36,400 nucleotides of DNA from Methanomassiliicoccus sp. GTDB lineage: Archaea; Thermoplasmatota; Thermoplasmata; Methanomassiliicoccales; Methanomassiliicoccaceae. Below the pieces are notes generated by a model that worked only from the letters and a program-made list of their open reading frames with translations, did no database searches and was not told the DNA's origin. The position numbers were made by a program, and so were the translations under genes. The DNA lies in the NCBI GenBank assembly GCA_016109435.1, contig JAEILR010000024.1, forward strand, positions 1-36,400, in the 5' to 3' direction. Of the stretch, positions 21,269 to 29,225 are shown piece by piece (position 1 is the stretch's first letter; every line of letters begins with the position of its first letter).

Positions 21269-22216
21269 TCACTCCCACTCGATGGTCGATGGGGGCTTGT
21301 TGGTGATGTCGTAGACCACCCGGTTGACGTCGCTCTTCATCTCGTTGGTGATGCGCACCGAGATGCGCTCCAGGACCTCGTGCGGTATTCGAGAGTACGC
21401 GGCGCTCATGCCGTCGATCGATTCGACCGAACGCACCGCGATCGTCCGCCCGTACGCGCGGATGTCGCCCTGCACGCCGACGGACTTGCAGGGCAGGAGC
21501 ACGGCGAAGTACTGCCACGGCCTGGTCATCTTCCCGGCGGCGGAAGCCAGCTCGATCTCCTCCTCCACGATGGCGCAGGCCTCCCTGACGATGTCCACGG
21601 CCTCCCTGGTGGCTTCGCCGATGACCCTGATGGCCAGCGCCGGCCCGGGGAACGGCTGGCGCTCGGAAACCTCCACGTCCAGGTAGCGGGCCACGATGCG
21701 GACCTCGTCCTTGTACAGGTCCCTCAGCGGCTCCACCAGCTGCATGTTCATGTCCTTTGGGAGCCCGCCCACGTTGTGGTGACTCTTGATGACGTCCCGG
21801 ACCCCATCCCCGCTCTCGATCCAGTCCGGAGCTATCGTGCCCTGCACGAGGTACTCCGCCCCGAACTCCTTGGCCTCGCGCTCGAACACCCGGATGAACC
21901 TCTCGCCGATGATCTTGCGCTTCCTCTCCGGATCGGTCACGCCCTTCATGGCGGCGAAGAACTCCTCGCTGGCGTCCACCATCTTGTAGTTGACGCCCAG
22001 CCCGTCGAACATCTCTCGCACCGCCTCGGTCTCGCCCTTGCGCATGAAGCCGGTGTTAACGTATATCGTCAGCAGGCGGTCGCCCACCGCCCTCGAGGCC
22101 ATGACCGCGGCCACGGTGCTGTCGACCCCGCCGGAGCAGGCGATGATGGCCTTGTCCTTGATCTGAGCCTTCAGCTCAGCGATCTGCTCGTTGACGAACC
22201 TCTCAGCATTGAACAT
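21269..22216 (-). CDS. guaA (subunit B): GMP synthase ATP pyrophosphatase subunit B
   Basis: This 315-residue protein adenylates XMP and accepts ammonia from the separate glutaminase subunit to make GMP. The PP-loop A-C-S-G-G-V-D-S-T (26-34) binds ATP. G-T-I-A-P-D-W-I-E-S and S-H-H-N-V-G-G-L-P are the conserved XMP-site segments. R-Q-P-F-P-G-P-A-L-A-I-R-V-I-G and the C-terminal V-Y-D-I-T-N-K-P-P-S-T-I-E-W-E belong to the dimerisation domain. The ATG at 22216 lies inside the end of purE (14-nt overlap), with a near-perfect GGAGGTGA Shine-Dalgarno. It forms a purine operon with purE. Confidence 0.96.
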   Translation of the reverse strand: MFNAERFVNEQIAELKAQIKDKAIIACSGGVDSTVAAVMASRAVGDRLLTIYVNTGFMRKGETEAVREMFDGLGVNYKMVDASEEFFAAMKGVTDPERKRKIIGERFIRVFEREAKEFGAEYLVQGTIAPDWIESGDGVRDVIKSHHNVGGLPKDMNMQLVEPLRDLYKDEVRIVARYLDVEVSERQPFPGPALAIRVIGEATREAVDIVREACAIVEEEIELASAAGKMTRPWQYFAVLLPCKSVGVQGDIRAYGRTIAVRSVESIDGMSAAYSRIPHEVLERISVRITNEMKSDVNRVVYDITNKPPSTIEWE

Positions 22217-22682
22217 CCTTGCTCACCTCCTCGGAATCCCGGGCCACCGCCTCGGCCATGTCCGCGCGGTGCCTCTCCAGCTTCTTCGCGATGACCTCAT
22301 CTGTCAGCCCCAGGATCTGCAGCGCCAGCAGCGCGGCGTTGTCCCCCCGGTCCAGGCCGACCCCGGCCACCGGTATGCCGGCCGGCATCTGCACGATGGA
22401 GAGGATGGAGTCCAGGTTGACCTTCCCGCTGACCGGCACCCCGATCACCGGCCTAACAGTGGCCGACGCGACCGCTCCGGGCAGCGCCGCGGACAGCCCG
22501 GCGATGGCGATGAACACCCGGGCATCGCTCCCCGCGACCAGCTCCCTAACTCGGTCGGGGGTGCGGTGGGCGGAGGCGACCACCGTCTGCGAGGTGACGC
22601 CGAACTCCTTGAGAACATCGGAGGCCTTTCGGGCCACCGGAGCATCGTTCTTGCTGCCGAGGACGATGAGAACTTGAGGCAT
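22203..22682 (-). CDS. purE: N5-carboxyaminoimidazole ribonucleotide mutase (PurE)
   Basis: This 159-residue PurE acts in the carboxylation step of purine synthesis that yields CAIR. The phosphate-binding start (V-L-I-V-L-G-S-K-N-D) and the active-site S-A-H-R-T-P (37-42) point to the class I mutase rather than the class II carboxylase. The usual A-G-G-A-A-H-L-P-G segment reads A-G-L-S-A-A-L-P-G here, so the family's loop His is replaced by Ala at position 65, and catalysis may depend on His39. The ATG at 22682 is about 27 bp from a minus-strand TATA-like tract (CCTTTTTTAG). It overlaps the GMP synthase ATPase gene, so both are co-expressed. Confidence 0.9.
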   Translation of the reverse strand: MPQVLIVLGSKNDAPVARKASDVLKEFGVTSQTVVASAHRTPDRVRELVAGSDARVFIAIAGLSAALPGAVASATVRPVIGVPVSGKVNLDSILSIVQMPAGIPVAGVGLDRGDNAALLALQILGLTDEVIAKKLERHRADMAEAVARDSEEVSKDVQC

Positions 22683-22704
22683 GTGCCAAGTGAAGTGGGA
22701 CGGG

Positions 22705-22714
22705 CTAAAAAAGG
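22705..22714 (-). promoter_or_regulatory. TATA-like box of the purE-GMP synthase B operon
   Basis: On the minus strand this reads CCTTTTTTAG, centred about 27 bp upstream of the purE ATG. The spacing predicts a leaderless message. Confidence 0.45.
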
Positions 22715-22744
22715 TTGTGTTGGGAAGGGGTTTGGACGTCCGGT

Positions 22745-23050
22745 TCAGGACTTCATGATGGCCAGCAGGAACACCCCGATCGCGATCAAGGCGCCGATGA
22801 GGGCCGCCAGGATGTACAGGAAGGCCACCCAGATGGTCTGGGTTATGCTGACATCGATAATGCCGGTCGAGGTCGGGTCCATGAGCCGCAGGCCGACCCA
22901 GATGATGCCGATGAGCAGGCCGACGACAAGGAGCACGACACCGATGGTGCGGCTCTTACCGCTACCGAAGTAGGCGGTGAACACTCCGGCTAGCACCAGG
23001 AAGAGGCCCAAAGTCATCAGAAGTATGGTCAGGAATTCCATCAGTTGCAT
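22745..23050 (-). CDS. Small membrane protein, three helices, unknown function
   Basis: This protein of about 101 residues has three membrane helices (about residues 4-27, 34-55 and 71-97), the first two joined by a short Ser-Gly-Lys-Ser-Arg turn. No family is recognised. The ATG at 23050 is preferred over a GTG at 23059, because the GGTGG that contains that GTG is a well-placed Shine-Dalgarno for the ATG (5-nt spacing). It follows the RAM-domain gene by 14 nt and is probably co-transcribed with it. A link between the sensor-type protein and this membrane protein is only positional. Confidence 0.68.
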   Translation of the reverse strand: MQLMEFLTILLMTLGLFLVLAGVFTAYFGSGKSRTIGVVLLVVGLLIGIIWVGLRLMDPTSTGIIDVSITQTIWVAFLYILAALIGALIAIGVFLLAIMKS

Positions 23051-23064
23051 TTTCTCCACCTGTT

Positions 23065-23319
23065 TCAGAACTTAATGCCTGTGAGCGTCTTGGTGTCTAT
23101 GACCCCGGGGATCGATCTGATCTGGTCTACGACGACCTGGCCGAGGCGGTTGAAATCAGCGGCCTCGATCTTGGCGATCAGGTCATATTCTCCGAACAGG
23201 GGATGAAGCTCCACGACCTCCTCAACCTTGAGGAGCTCGTTGTAGACCTCATGCTCCTTGGCCGGCGCGGTGCTAATCAGAACGAACCCCACTGCCAAAC
23301 TCTCACCTTGCTCACCCAT
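23065..23319 (-). CDS. Stand-alone Lrp/AsnC ligand-binding (RAM) domain protein, second copy
   Basis: This 84-residue protein is only a RAM domain: G-F-V-L-I-S-T-A-P-A-K-E-H-E-V, V-V-E-L-H-P-L-F-G-E-Y-D-L-I-A-K-I and R-S-I-P-G-V-I-D-T-K-T-L-T. No DNA-binding domain is present. It is more typical of the family than the copy at 871-1224, which has a longer N-terminus. Stand-alone RAM proteins are thought to bind amino acids as oligomers or to modulate Lrp-type regulators. The ATG at 23319 follows AT-rich tracts that could hold the promoter (about 23333-23340 and 23354-23360). It is the first gene of a two-gene unit with a small membrane protein. Confidence 0.87.
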   Translation of the reverse strand: MGEQGESLAVGFVLISTAPAKEHEVYNELLKVEEVVELHPLFGEYDLIAKIEAADFNRLGQVVVDQIRSIPGVIDTKTLTGIKF

Positions 23320-23390
23320 TAGTTTATGTGCGATAATAAATGTTTCGACCAGGAAATTATAGCTGGCTGGACGACGTGGCTAACCGCGTC

Positions 23391-24317
23391 CTAGCGAGGC
23401 AGCGCGGAGAGGATGCCTTCGGCCCTCTCTTCCACCATGTCCCAGGTAGGGAGGTTGGTCAACGCTCCCCTGGCCTCGAGGACGAAGGAGGCCGCGGCGT
23501 TGCCGTAGGCCACCGATTCCAGCAGCTCGTGACCGTAGTACCGGCCGGCGTAGAACCCGGCGCGGAAGGCGTCCCCAGCGCCGGTAGGGTCGACCACCTT
23601 CTCCGGTCTCCCCGCGGGGACGGACCAGGACCCCTGGCCAGTGAGCACGATGGCCCCCTCCCCGCCCCGGGTAGTGATGATCTCAGGGACCAGCCCCAGC
23701 ACCGCTTCGGGCGAGGAGGCATCGAGGTAACGCATGGCGATCCTCAGCTCGTTCCGGTTGCAGAATAAGCGGCTGGAGAGGCCCAGCGCCCTGGGGAAGG
23801 TTTCCCGGTCCCACATCCGGTTGATCTCCTGGGCTGGGTCGAAGGACACCTCCTTCCCCAACTGCCGGCACTCTTCCATCACCGGCAGGTAATATTCCGG
23901 CCGGCCGGTGGACACGTGCACGTACTTGGACTGCCGGGCCGAGTACATCTTCCGCTCGAACTTGCCCATGTCCCTCATCGGGCCCTGGTACACGTAAGCG
24001 ATCTGGCTCTCCTGGGCGTCGGTGACGATGAGCACGGCCGAGGTCTCGTAGCCGTCGACGGCGGTCATCTCCGAGAGGTCCACGCCCTTCGACACCATGA
24101 ACTGCCGGAAGTCCTCCGGCAGGTCCGGTCCGACGTAGGACACGAGGGCGGTGGGGACCCCCAGCGCGGCGGCCGCGGTGGCGATGTTCGCGCCCGTCCC
24201 TCCGAAGTAGCGGTGCTTCTCCACTATGTCCACCGAGGTGTTGGGCTCGGGGAACCGCTCCAGGGTCATGATCTGGTCCAGGCACACGTGGCCGTAGACG
24301 GTGAGGAACGGCCTCAT
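23391..24317 (-). CDS. PfkB/ribokinase family kinase (candidate adenosine or nucleoside kinase)
   Basis: This 308-residue sugar/nucleoside kinase has the N-terminal G-G-T-G-A-N-I-A-T-A-A-A-A-L-G motif (39-53) and the C-terminal D-P-T-G-A-G-D-A-F-R-A-G motif (243-254) with catalytic base Asp249. N-R-N-E (187-190) is the usual ATP/Mg-site segment. The ATG at 24317 overlaps the stop of the adenosylhomocysteinase gene (ATGA), so translation is coupled. This context suggests that it phosphorylates the adenosine (or related nucleoside) released from S-adenosylhomocysteine. The substrate is inferred, not seen. An upstream in-frame extension to 24920 is shadow of the neighbour and is excluded. Confidence 0.9.
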   Translation of the reverse strand: MRPFLTVYGHVCLDQIMTLERFPEPNTSVDIVEKHRYFGGTGANIATAAAALGVPTALVSYVGPDLPEDFRQFMVSKGVDLSEMTAVDGYETSAVLIVTDAQESQIAYVYQGPMRDMGKFERKMYSARQSKYVHVSTGRPEYYLPVMEECRQLGKEVSFDPAQEINRMWDRETFPRALGLSSRLFCNRNELRIAMRYLDASSPEAVLGLVPEIITTRGGEGAIVLTGQGSWSVPAGRPEKVVDPTGAGDAFRAGFYAGRYYGHELLESVAYGNAAASFVLEARGALTNLPTWDMVEERAEGILSALPR

Positions 24318-25552
24318 GTCCCCTCTTGCCATCCCTGGAGGTACTTCCTCTGCTCGTTCGTGAGCTTGTCTATGCGCACGCCCATGACCTTGAGCTTGGT
24401 CCGGGCGACCTGCTGGTCCAGCTCCTCGGGGACGTTGTAGACCTGAGGCTTGAGGGCGGAATGGTTCTTCACCAGATGCTCCAGCGACAGTGCCTGTATG
24501 GCAAAGCTCATGTCCATGATCTCCACCGGGTGGCCCTGTCCGGCGGCCAGGTTCATCAGCCGCCCCTCGGCGATGAGGTAGGCCCGGCGGCCGTCCCCGA
24601 AGGTGTACCGGTCCACCGACTCGCGGACCCTCACCGGGGGGCCAGCAAGGGAGTCCAGCGAGGTCTTGGAGATCTCGTTGTCGAAGTGACCGGAGTTGCC
24701 CATGACGCAGCCGTCCTTGAGCACCTCGAGATGCTCCCGGCGTATGATGTCCTTGTTCCCGGTGGCGGAGATGATGATGTCCGCGACCTTCACCGCTTCG
24801 ATCATTTGCATCACGTCGTAGCCGTCCATCTTGGCCTCGATGGCCCTGACCGGGTCCACCTCGGTGACGATGACGTTCGCCCCCATGCCCTTGGCCCGCA
24901 TGGCTATGCCCCGCCCGCACCAGCCGTATCCGGCGACCACCAGGCGCTTCCCGGCGATCAGCAGGTTGGTCGCGTTCATGAACCCGTCGAAGGTCGACTG
25001 CCCGGTGCCGTAGCGGTTGTCGAACATGAACTTCATGTGCGCGTCGTTGACCGAGATCACCGGGAACTCCAGCTTGCCCTCGGCGGCCATGGAGCGCAGG
25101 CGGACCACCCCGGTGGTCGTTTCCTCGTTGCCCCCCTTCACGTTCGCCAGGAGATCGCGGCGGGTGGTGTGCAGGATGGTGATGAGATCGGCGCCATCGT
25201 CGATGACGAAGTCCGGCCCCATGTCCAGCACGGCGTTGAGGTTGGCGTAGTACTCCTCGTTGCTCTCCCCTTTCTTGGCATAGGTGTCCAGTCCATAGTG
25301 GTGCTTGAGCGCCATCGCTACCGAGTCATCGGTGGAAAGGGGGTTGCAGCTGGCCAGCCGCACCTTGGCCCCGGCCTCGGCGATGGTCAGCGCCAGGATG
25401 CCGGTCTTGGCCTCCACGTGCAGGGCCATGCCCACCTTGACCCCCTCCAGGGTCCTGTCCCGTATCAGGCGGGACCGTACGTCCTCGAGCACTCCCATAT
25501 GGGCCCGTGCCCACTCCAGCCTCCTGACCCCCTTCTCTATAAGCTCGTCCAA
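24314..25552 (-). CDS. ahcY: S-adenosylhomocysteine hydrolase
   Basis: This 412-residue enzyme splits S-adenosylhomocysteine into homocysteine and adenosine with bound NAD+, removing the inhibitor of methyl transfer. Conserved segments include A-S-C-N-P-L-S-T-D-D (about 87-96), D-D-G-A-D-L (about 137-142), N-R-Y-G-T-G-Q-S (about 179-186) and the NAD-binding V-A-G-Y-G-W-C-G-R-G (about 212-221). Some methanogen enzymes act on S-inosylhomocysteine instead, which cannot be told here. The start is a TTG at 25552 with GGTG 5 nt upstream. A TATA-like TTTATTA on the minus strand (25584-25590) gives a leader of about 9 nt. It is followed in overlap by the PfkB kinase gene. Confidence 0.95.
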   Translation of the reverse strand: MDELIEKGVRRLEWARAHMGVLEDVRSRLIRDRTLEGVKVGMALHVEAKTGILALTIAEAGAKVRLASCNPLSTDDSVAMALKHHYGLDTYAKKGESNEEYYANLNAVLDMGPDFVIDDGADLITILHTTRRDLLANVKGGNEETTTGVVRLRSMAAEGKLEFPVISVNDAHMKFMFDNRYGTGQSTFDGFMNATNLLIAGKRLVVAGYGWCGRGIAMRAKGMGANVIVTEVDPVRAIEAKMDGYDVMQMIEAVKVADIIISATGNKDIIRREHLEVLKDGCVMGNSGHFDNEISKTSLDSLAGPPVRVRESVDRYTFGDGRRAYLIAEGRLMNLAAGQGHPVEIMDMSFAIQALSLEHLVKNHSALKPQVYNVPEELDQQVARTKLKVMGVRIDKLTNEQRKYLQGWQEGT

Positions 25553-25705
25553 TGGAACACCATGCGGGGATTGGACGGCTTCCTAATAAATTGTGCCGCC
25601 AGCGGAAGCCCGTTCCCTCATCAGACATGATTTTCCGCCGGCGACGCCCCTCCCCTGAGGCCGTCCATGGAAACGCTCATTACCGAACAGGAGGATTGAA
25701 GGGCC

Positions 25706-27085
25706 GTGACCGTCCGTTCCGTGAACCCCCGCACCGGCCAGCTGATCAGGGCGACAGCCTCATCGACGCCGTCCGAGGTCCGGAACGCCATCACCCGGGC
25801 CAGGCGGTGCCAGAAGGAGCGGTACAAAGATACCACCAGGGAGGACCGGGCGTCGCTGGTGAAGGAACTGGAGGCCGTGTGCCTGCGGCACAAGGACGAG
25901 GTCGTCGGCCTCATGCACGAGGAGGTGGGGATCCCCCGCAAGGCCCTCGCCGGAGCGTACTCCAGCGCCCTCTCGGGGACGGACCGGTACATCGAGGAGT
26001 ACCTGTCGGCGGGAGACCGTCAGTACCCTCTGCCATCCTCCTGGACGGCGACCGACGCGAACATATCATTCCCTCCGCACGGGGTCATCGGCCACATCGG
26101 GGTGTGGAACTTCCCGTTCTGGCAGACCATGATCACCGCCATCCCGGCGTTGCTGACCGGCAACGCCGTGGTGTTCAAGCCGTCGGAGCTGTCCACCCTC
26201 TCCGGCCTCCGGATCACCGAGCTGGTCCATGAGGCCGGGTATCCCCGGGACATGTTCGTCCCGGTGGTGGGAGGGGCGGACGTCGGAAAGCAGATGGTCG
26301 CCTCGGACTGCGACGCCCTGGTCTTCACCGGGGGCATCGAGACCGGCCTGGACATCGTCAGGAACGCCGGCATCCGGCCGATGATCCTGGAGCTGTCGGG
26401 GAACGACGCCGGCATCGTGCGCGCCGACGCCGACCTGGAGCAGGCCGCCCGGGGCATCGCCTACGGCACCTTCGGCCGGGGCGGCCAGGTGTGCGTTCGA
26501 ATCAAGCGGGTGTACGCGCACGTGGACGTGGTCGACGAGCTCCTGGACCGGCTGGTGGGGATCGCCGAACGCTTGAGCCTGGAGGAGGACGTAGGGCCGC
26601 TCATCCGTGAGGAGGCCAGGGAGAAGGTGGAACGGGCGGTGCGGGACGCCGTCGAGAAGGGAGCGGAGCTGCTGTGCGGCGGCAGGAAGCCGGACGGCCC
26701 GGGGTTCTACTACCTGCCGACCGTGCTGAGGCACTCGGACGACGATCTGGAGGTGGTCAGGAAGGAGACCTTCGGACCGGTATGTCCGGTGCGCGCCGTC
26801 CGGGACGACGATGAAGCCGTCAGGTTGGCCAATGATACCAGGTACGGGCTCGGGGCCACGGTATGGACCTCGGACCCCGAGCGCGGGGCGGAGATCGCCC
26901 AGGAGCTGGAGGCTGGCAACGTGTGGATCAACGAGTGCGTGCGCACCCTCCCCGGGGGAGAGTACTTCCAGGGATGGAAGCAGAGCGGCATCCCCTCGTC
27001 GATGAGCAGGCTGCAGATGTTCACCAAGAAGAAGACGGTGGTGGCCCACCGTTCCTGCGAGCCTCGGGCTCATTGGTTCGCCTAG
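25706..27085 (+). CDS. Aldehyde dehydrogenase family protein
   Basis: This 459-residue NAD(P)-dependent aldehyde dehydrogenase is close in layout to succinate-semialdehyde dehydrogenases. The motif W-N-F-P-F-W (about 134-139) and F-K-P-S-E-L lie in the cofactor domain. V-F-T-G-G-I-E-T-G carries the usual loop with Gly in place of the second Ser, the general base is Glu229 (L-E-L-S-G-N-D), and the nucleophile is Cys263 (G-G-Q-V-C-V-R). E229 and C263 are 34 apart, as usual. E-T-F-G-P-V follows. The GTG at 25706 has GGAGG about 12 nt upstream. The substrate is unknown. It is divergent from ahcY. Confidence 0.93.
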   Translation: MTVRSVNPRTGQLIRATASSTPSEVRNAITRARRCQKERYKDTTREDRASLVKELEAVCLRHKDEVVGLMHEEVGIPRKALAGAYSSALSGTDRYIEEYLSAGDRQYPLPSSWTATDANISFPPHGVIGHIGVWNFPFWQTMITAIPALLTGNAVVFKPSELSTLSGLRITELVHEAGYPRDMFVPVVGGADVGKQMVASDCDALVFTGGIETGLDIVRNAGIRPMILELSGNDAGIVRADADLEQAARGIAYGTFGRGGQVCVRIKRVYAHVDVVDELLDRLVGIAERLSLEEDVGPLIREEAREKVERAVRDAVEKGAELLCGGRKPDGPGFYYLPTVLRHSDDDLEVVRKETFGPVCPVRAVRDDDEAVRLANDTRYGLGATVWTSDPERGAEIAQELEAGNVWINECVRTLPGGEYFQGWKQSGIPSSMSRLQMFTKKKTVVAHRSCEPRAHWFA

Positions 27086-27140
27086 TCCGCTCGAGATGGG
27101 CAGGACAACGATTATCCGCCCGCGGAGATAATGTTAATGG

Positions 27141-28133
27141 ATGAAGGAGGACAACTTGATCACCCGGAACGATCGTCCATCGGCGCCACGAAAGGAAGGG
27201 GCCACCGGCGAGAACGGTGGAGACGAGCACGTGCTGGTCCCCAGGGCCCCGTTCTGCTTCAGGAAGGCCCGTGAGGCCATCGCGTCCTTTACCCCGGGCC
27301 GGGACCAGGTCTCGGTCAACGAGGCGGTCCATCGCCCCCTCCGCGTCGGCGGCCGGACGGTCCTGGCCACCATCGTGTCCCACGGGAGCATCGAGAACCC
27401 CAGGCTGGGAGTGACCCTGGCCGAGGGCATCGAAACGAGTGGGTTCCTGAGCGCGGTCGCCGACCATCTCAGCATCGATGATGACCTCGAGCCCCTTTAC
27501 CAGACGGGGCTGGAGGACCCGCTGTTCGGCATGGTCATCGCCCGGCTGTACGGCCTCCACCAGGTCCGGTTCATATCGCCGTTCGCCAGCGCCTGCTGGG
27601 CCATACTGAGCGCTCATACTTTCATGGATGCTGCCGTTTCGCTCCAATCCGGTCTGCTCCGCTTCTGCAGTGACAGCGTGGCCGGTCCGAACGGCCCGCT
27701 GTGGGCCTACCCCGAGCCGTCGGACGTCCTGGACGCCGGAGAGGACAAGGTGCGCGGCGCGGTGCTGAACGTGCGTAAGGCGCGCTATCTCATGAGCGCG
27801 GCGAAGGCGTTCCACGAGGTCGACCCTAGCTTTCTGAAGGCCGCTGGCTATGATGAAGCTCGGTCATGGCTGATGGACATCGAGGGCATCGGGCCATGGG
27901 GCGCCTCGCTGGTGATGGTCCGGGGGCTGGGGAGGATGGAGCGCCTGCCGGAGAAGGACAAGGCTCTGGCCAAGGCTGCCTCCGCGGTCTACGGCCGTAA
28001 GGTGACCGGGGATGAGCTTGAAACCATGTCCGAAAGGTATGGACAGCTAAGGGCGTACTGGGCCTATTACCTCAGGGTGGCCGCCGACCATCCGCCCCTC
28101 GAAGACCCCGCGTCCGCGCCGGAAGGCCATTGA
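27141..28133 (+). CDS. AlkA-type DNA-3-methyladenine glycosylase (HhH-GPD)
   Basis: This 330-residue protein resembles AlkA-like base-excision glycosylases that remove alkylated bases. It has the P-F-A-S-A-C-W-A-I-L segment (about 149-158) at the start of the HhH-GPD domain and the helix-hairpin-helix D-I-E-G-I-G-P-W-G-A (about 245-254). The catalytic Asp is Asp273 in R-L-P-E-K-D-K. The N-terminal 120 residues correspond to the AlkA TBP-like domain. Numbering uses the ATG at 27141. However, AAGGAGG at 27143-27149 lies 6 nt before a TTG at 27156, so the real start may be that TTG and the ATG only apparent. Both give the same domains. Confidence 0.87.
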   Translation: MKEDNLITRNDRPSAPRKEGATGENGGDEHVLVPRAPFCFRKAREAIASFTPGRDQVSVNEAVHRPLRVGGRTVLATIVSHGSIENPRLGVTLAEGIETSGFLSAVADHLSIDDDLEPLYQTGLEDPLFGMVIARLYGLHQVRFISPFASACWAILSAHTFMDAAVSLQSGLLRFCSDSVAGPNGPLWAYPEPSDVLDAGEDKVRGAVLNVRKARYLMSAAKAFHEVDPSFLKAAGYDEARSWLMDIEGIGPWGASLVMVRGLGRMERLPEKDKALAKAASAVYGRKVTGDELETMSERYGQLRAYWAYYLRVAADHPPLEDPASAPEGH

Positions 28134-28152
28134 GATCACTGACGGCCGGCGT

Positions 28153-29208
28153 TCACAGAACGCCATCGCTCCATCGGTGGCAGGCGTCGACCATCGTCCT
28201 CACGTTGCCCAGAGGGATGCCGCGGTGCAGGGAGCAGGAGCACATCATGACGTAACCGGAGGTCCCGCAGTCCTCGAGGCATCGCCTGGTCTCCGCCGCG
28301 ATCCGCTCCTCCGGCCCGAGCAGCAGGGTGGTGAACGCATCGACCCCGCCCAACACGCACGTTTCCCCGCCCCATTCCCGCTTGGCCAGGGCCAGGTCGT
28401 TGCCTTCGGCGAACTGGAAGCCGGCGATCCCCTGCTCGATGGACCCCGGCACCAGCGATGAGAACTGGGTATCGGTGAATATCCCGTGAGGATGGAAGAT
28501 GGTCGGCAAGCCGTGCTGCTCGGCGACCCTGACCATGCGCCGCAGACCGGGGAGAGAGTACCTGCGGAAGTCGTCTGGACCGATGAGATCGGGGTTGTCG
28601 GAAGCGGCGGCGACGAACAGCGCGCAGTCCGCTCCGTGGGAGGCCAGGGCACCCGCGAGATCCTCGCCCAGCCTGGCCGCGAACTCGATGCTCTTCTCGG
28701 CCAGCCCCCGGTCGGTCAGCAGGTCCATGAGGAAGGCCTCGAGGCCGCGCAGCAGACCGGCCTTGGTCACCGCTCCCTCGATGTTGCCAAGGACCGCGAC
28801 CTCCTTCCCGATCCTCCTTGAGGTGATCTCATGCGCCCTCACCACATTGGCCATCGGCTCATCGGTCAGGGGGTCGGGGAGCTCGGCCCGGTCCACGTCC
28901 TCTGGGGCGATGAAAGGCGGGCGTTCGATGGTGGGGATGCCGCGCTCCGGGAATCTCAGCCTGCCGCCGAGCATCTCCGTTTCCAGGCCACAGAACTGGA
29001 TGCTGCCGACCACCGCGTCGTGGTCGAGATGCCGTTGGGTCGCCACCACCGCCCGGGACGACAGCTCGGCGTCGAAGCGGCCGGCGCACACCCGCGGGGT
29101 GGGGACGTCAAGTACGTCCAGGCCCAGGGTGAGATCGCGCAGGAACACAGGAACGCGGTCCGGCGTGTCCCGCTCCAACGCCGCCTCGAACCTCTGCCGG
29201 GGGGTCAT
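28153..29208 (-). CDS. MtaA/CmuA/uroporphyrinogen decarboxylase family protein
   Basis: This 351-residue TIM-barrel protein belongs to the uroporphyrinogen decarboxylase superfamily, which includes the corrinoid:CoM methyltransferases MtaA/MtbA and CmuA. It begins M-T-P-R-Q-R-F-E-A-A-L-E, as family members do. The methyltransferases bind zinc with an H-x-C and a distant Cys. Here the equivalents are H-P-H (His239, His241) and a C-S-C near the end (Cys323, Cys325), so a metal site is likely but not the standard H-x-C. Uroporphyrinogen decarboxylase itself is not metal-dependent, which argues against HemE. It starts 17 nt after a three-gene ABC importer operon in the same direction. A role in processing the imported compound is inferred. 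Confidence 0.85.
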   Translation of the reverse strand: MTPRQRFEAALERDTPDRVPVFLRDLTLGLDVLDVPTPRVCAGRFDAELSSRAVVATQRHLDHDAVVGSIQFCGLETEMLGGRLRFPERGIPTIERPPFIAPEDVDRAELPDPLTDEPMANVVRAHEITSRRIGKEVAVLGNIEGAVTKAGLLRGLEAFLMDLLTDRGLAEKSIEFAARLGEDLAGALASHGADCALFVAAASDNPDLIGPDDFRRYSLPGLRRMVRVAEQHGLPTIFHPHGIFTDTQFSSLVPGSIEQGIAGFQFAEGNDLALAKREWGGETCVLGGVDAFTTLLLGPEERIAAETRRCLEDCGTSGYVMMCSCSLHRGIPLGNVRTMVDACHRWSDGVL

Positions 29209-29225
29209 AGAGGTTCCTTGGCGGT

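Noticed and set aside
24318-24920. N-terminal extension of the PfkB kinase frame
   Set aside because: The extra 200 residues are out-of-frame shadow of ahcY. The kinase domain starts at the ATG at 24317, which overlaps the ahcY stop.
24326-25630. 434-codon plus-strand frame opposite ahcY
   Set aside because: It is antisense to a clearly identified enzyme, and its product is rich in His, Val and Asp without domain similarity.
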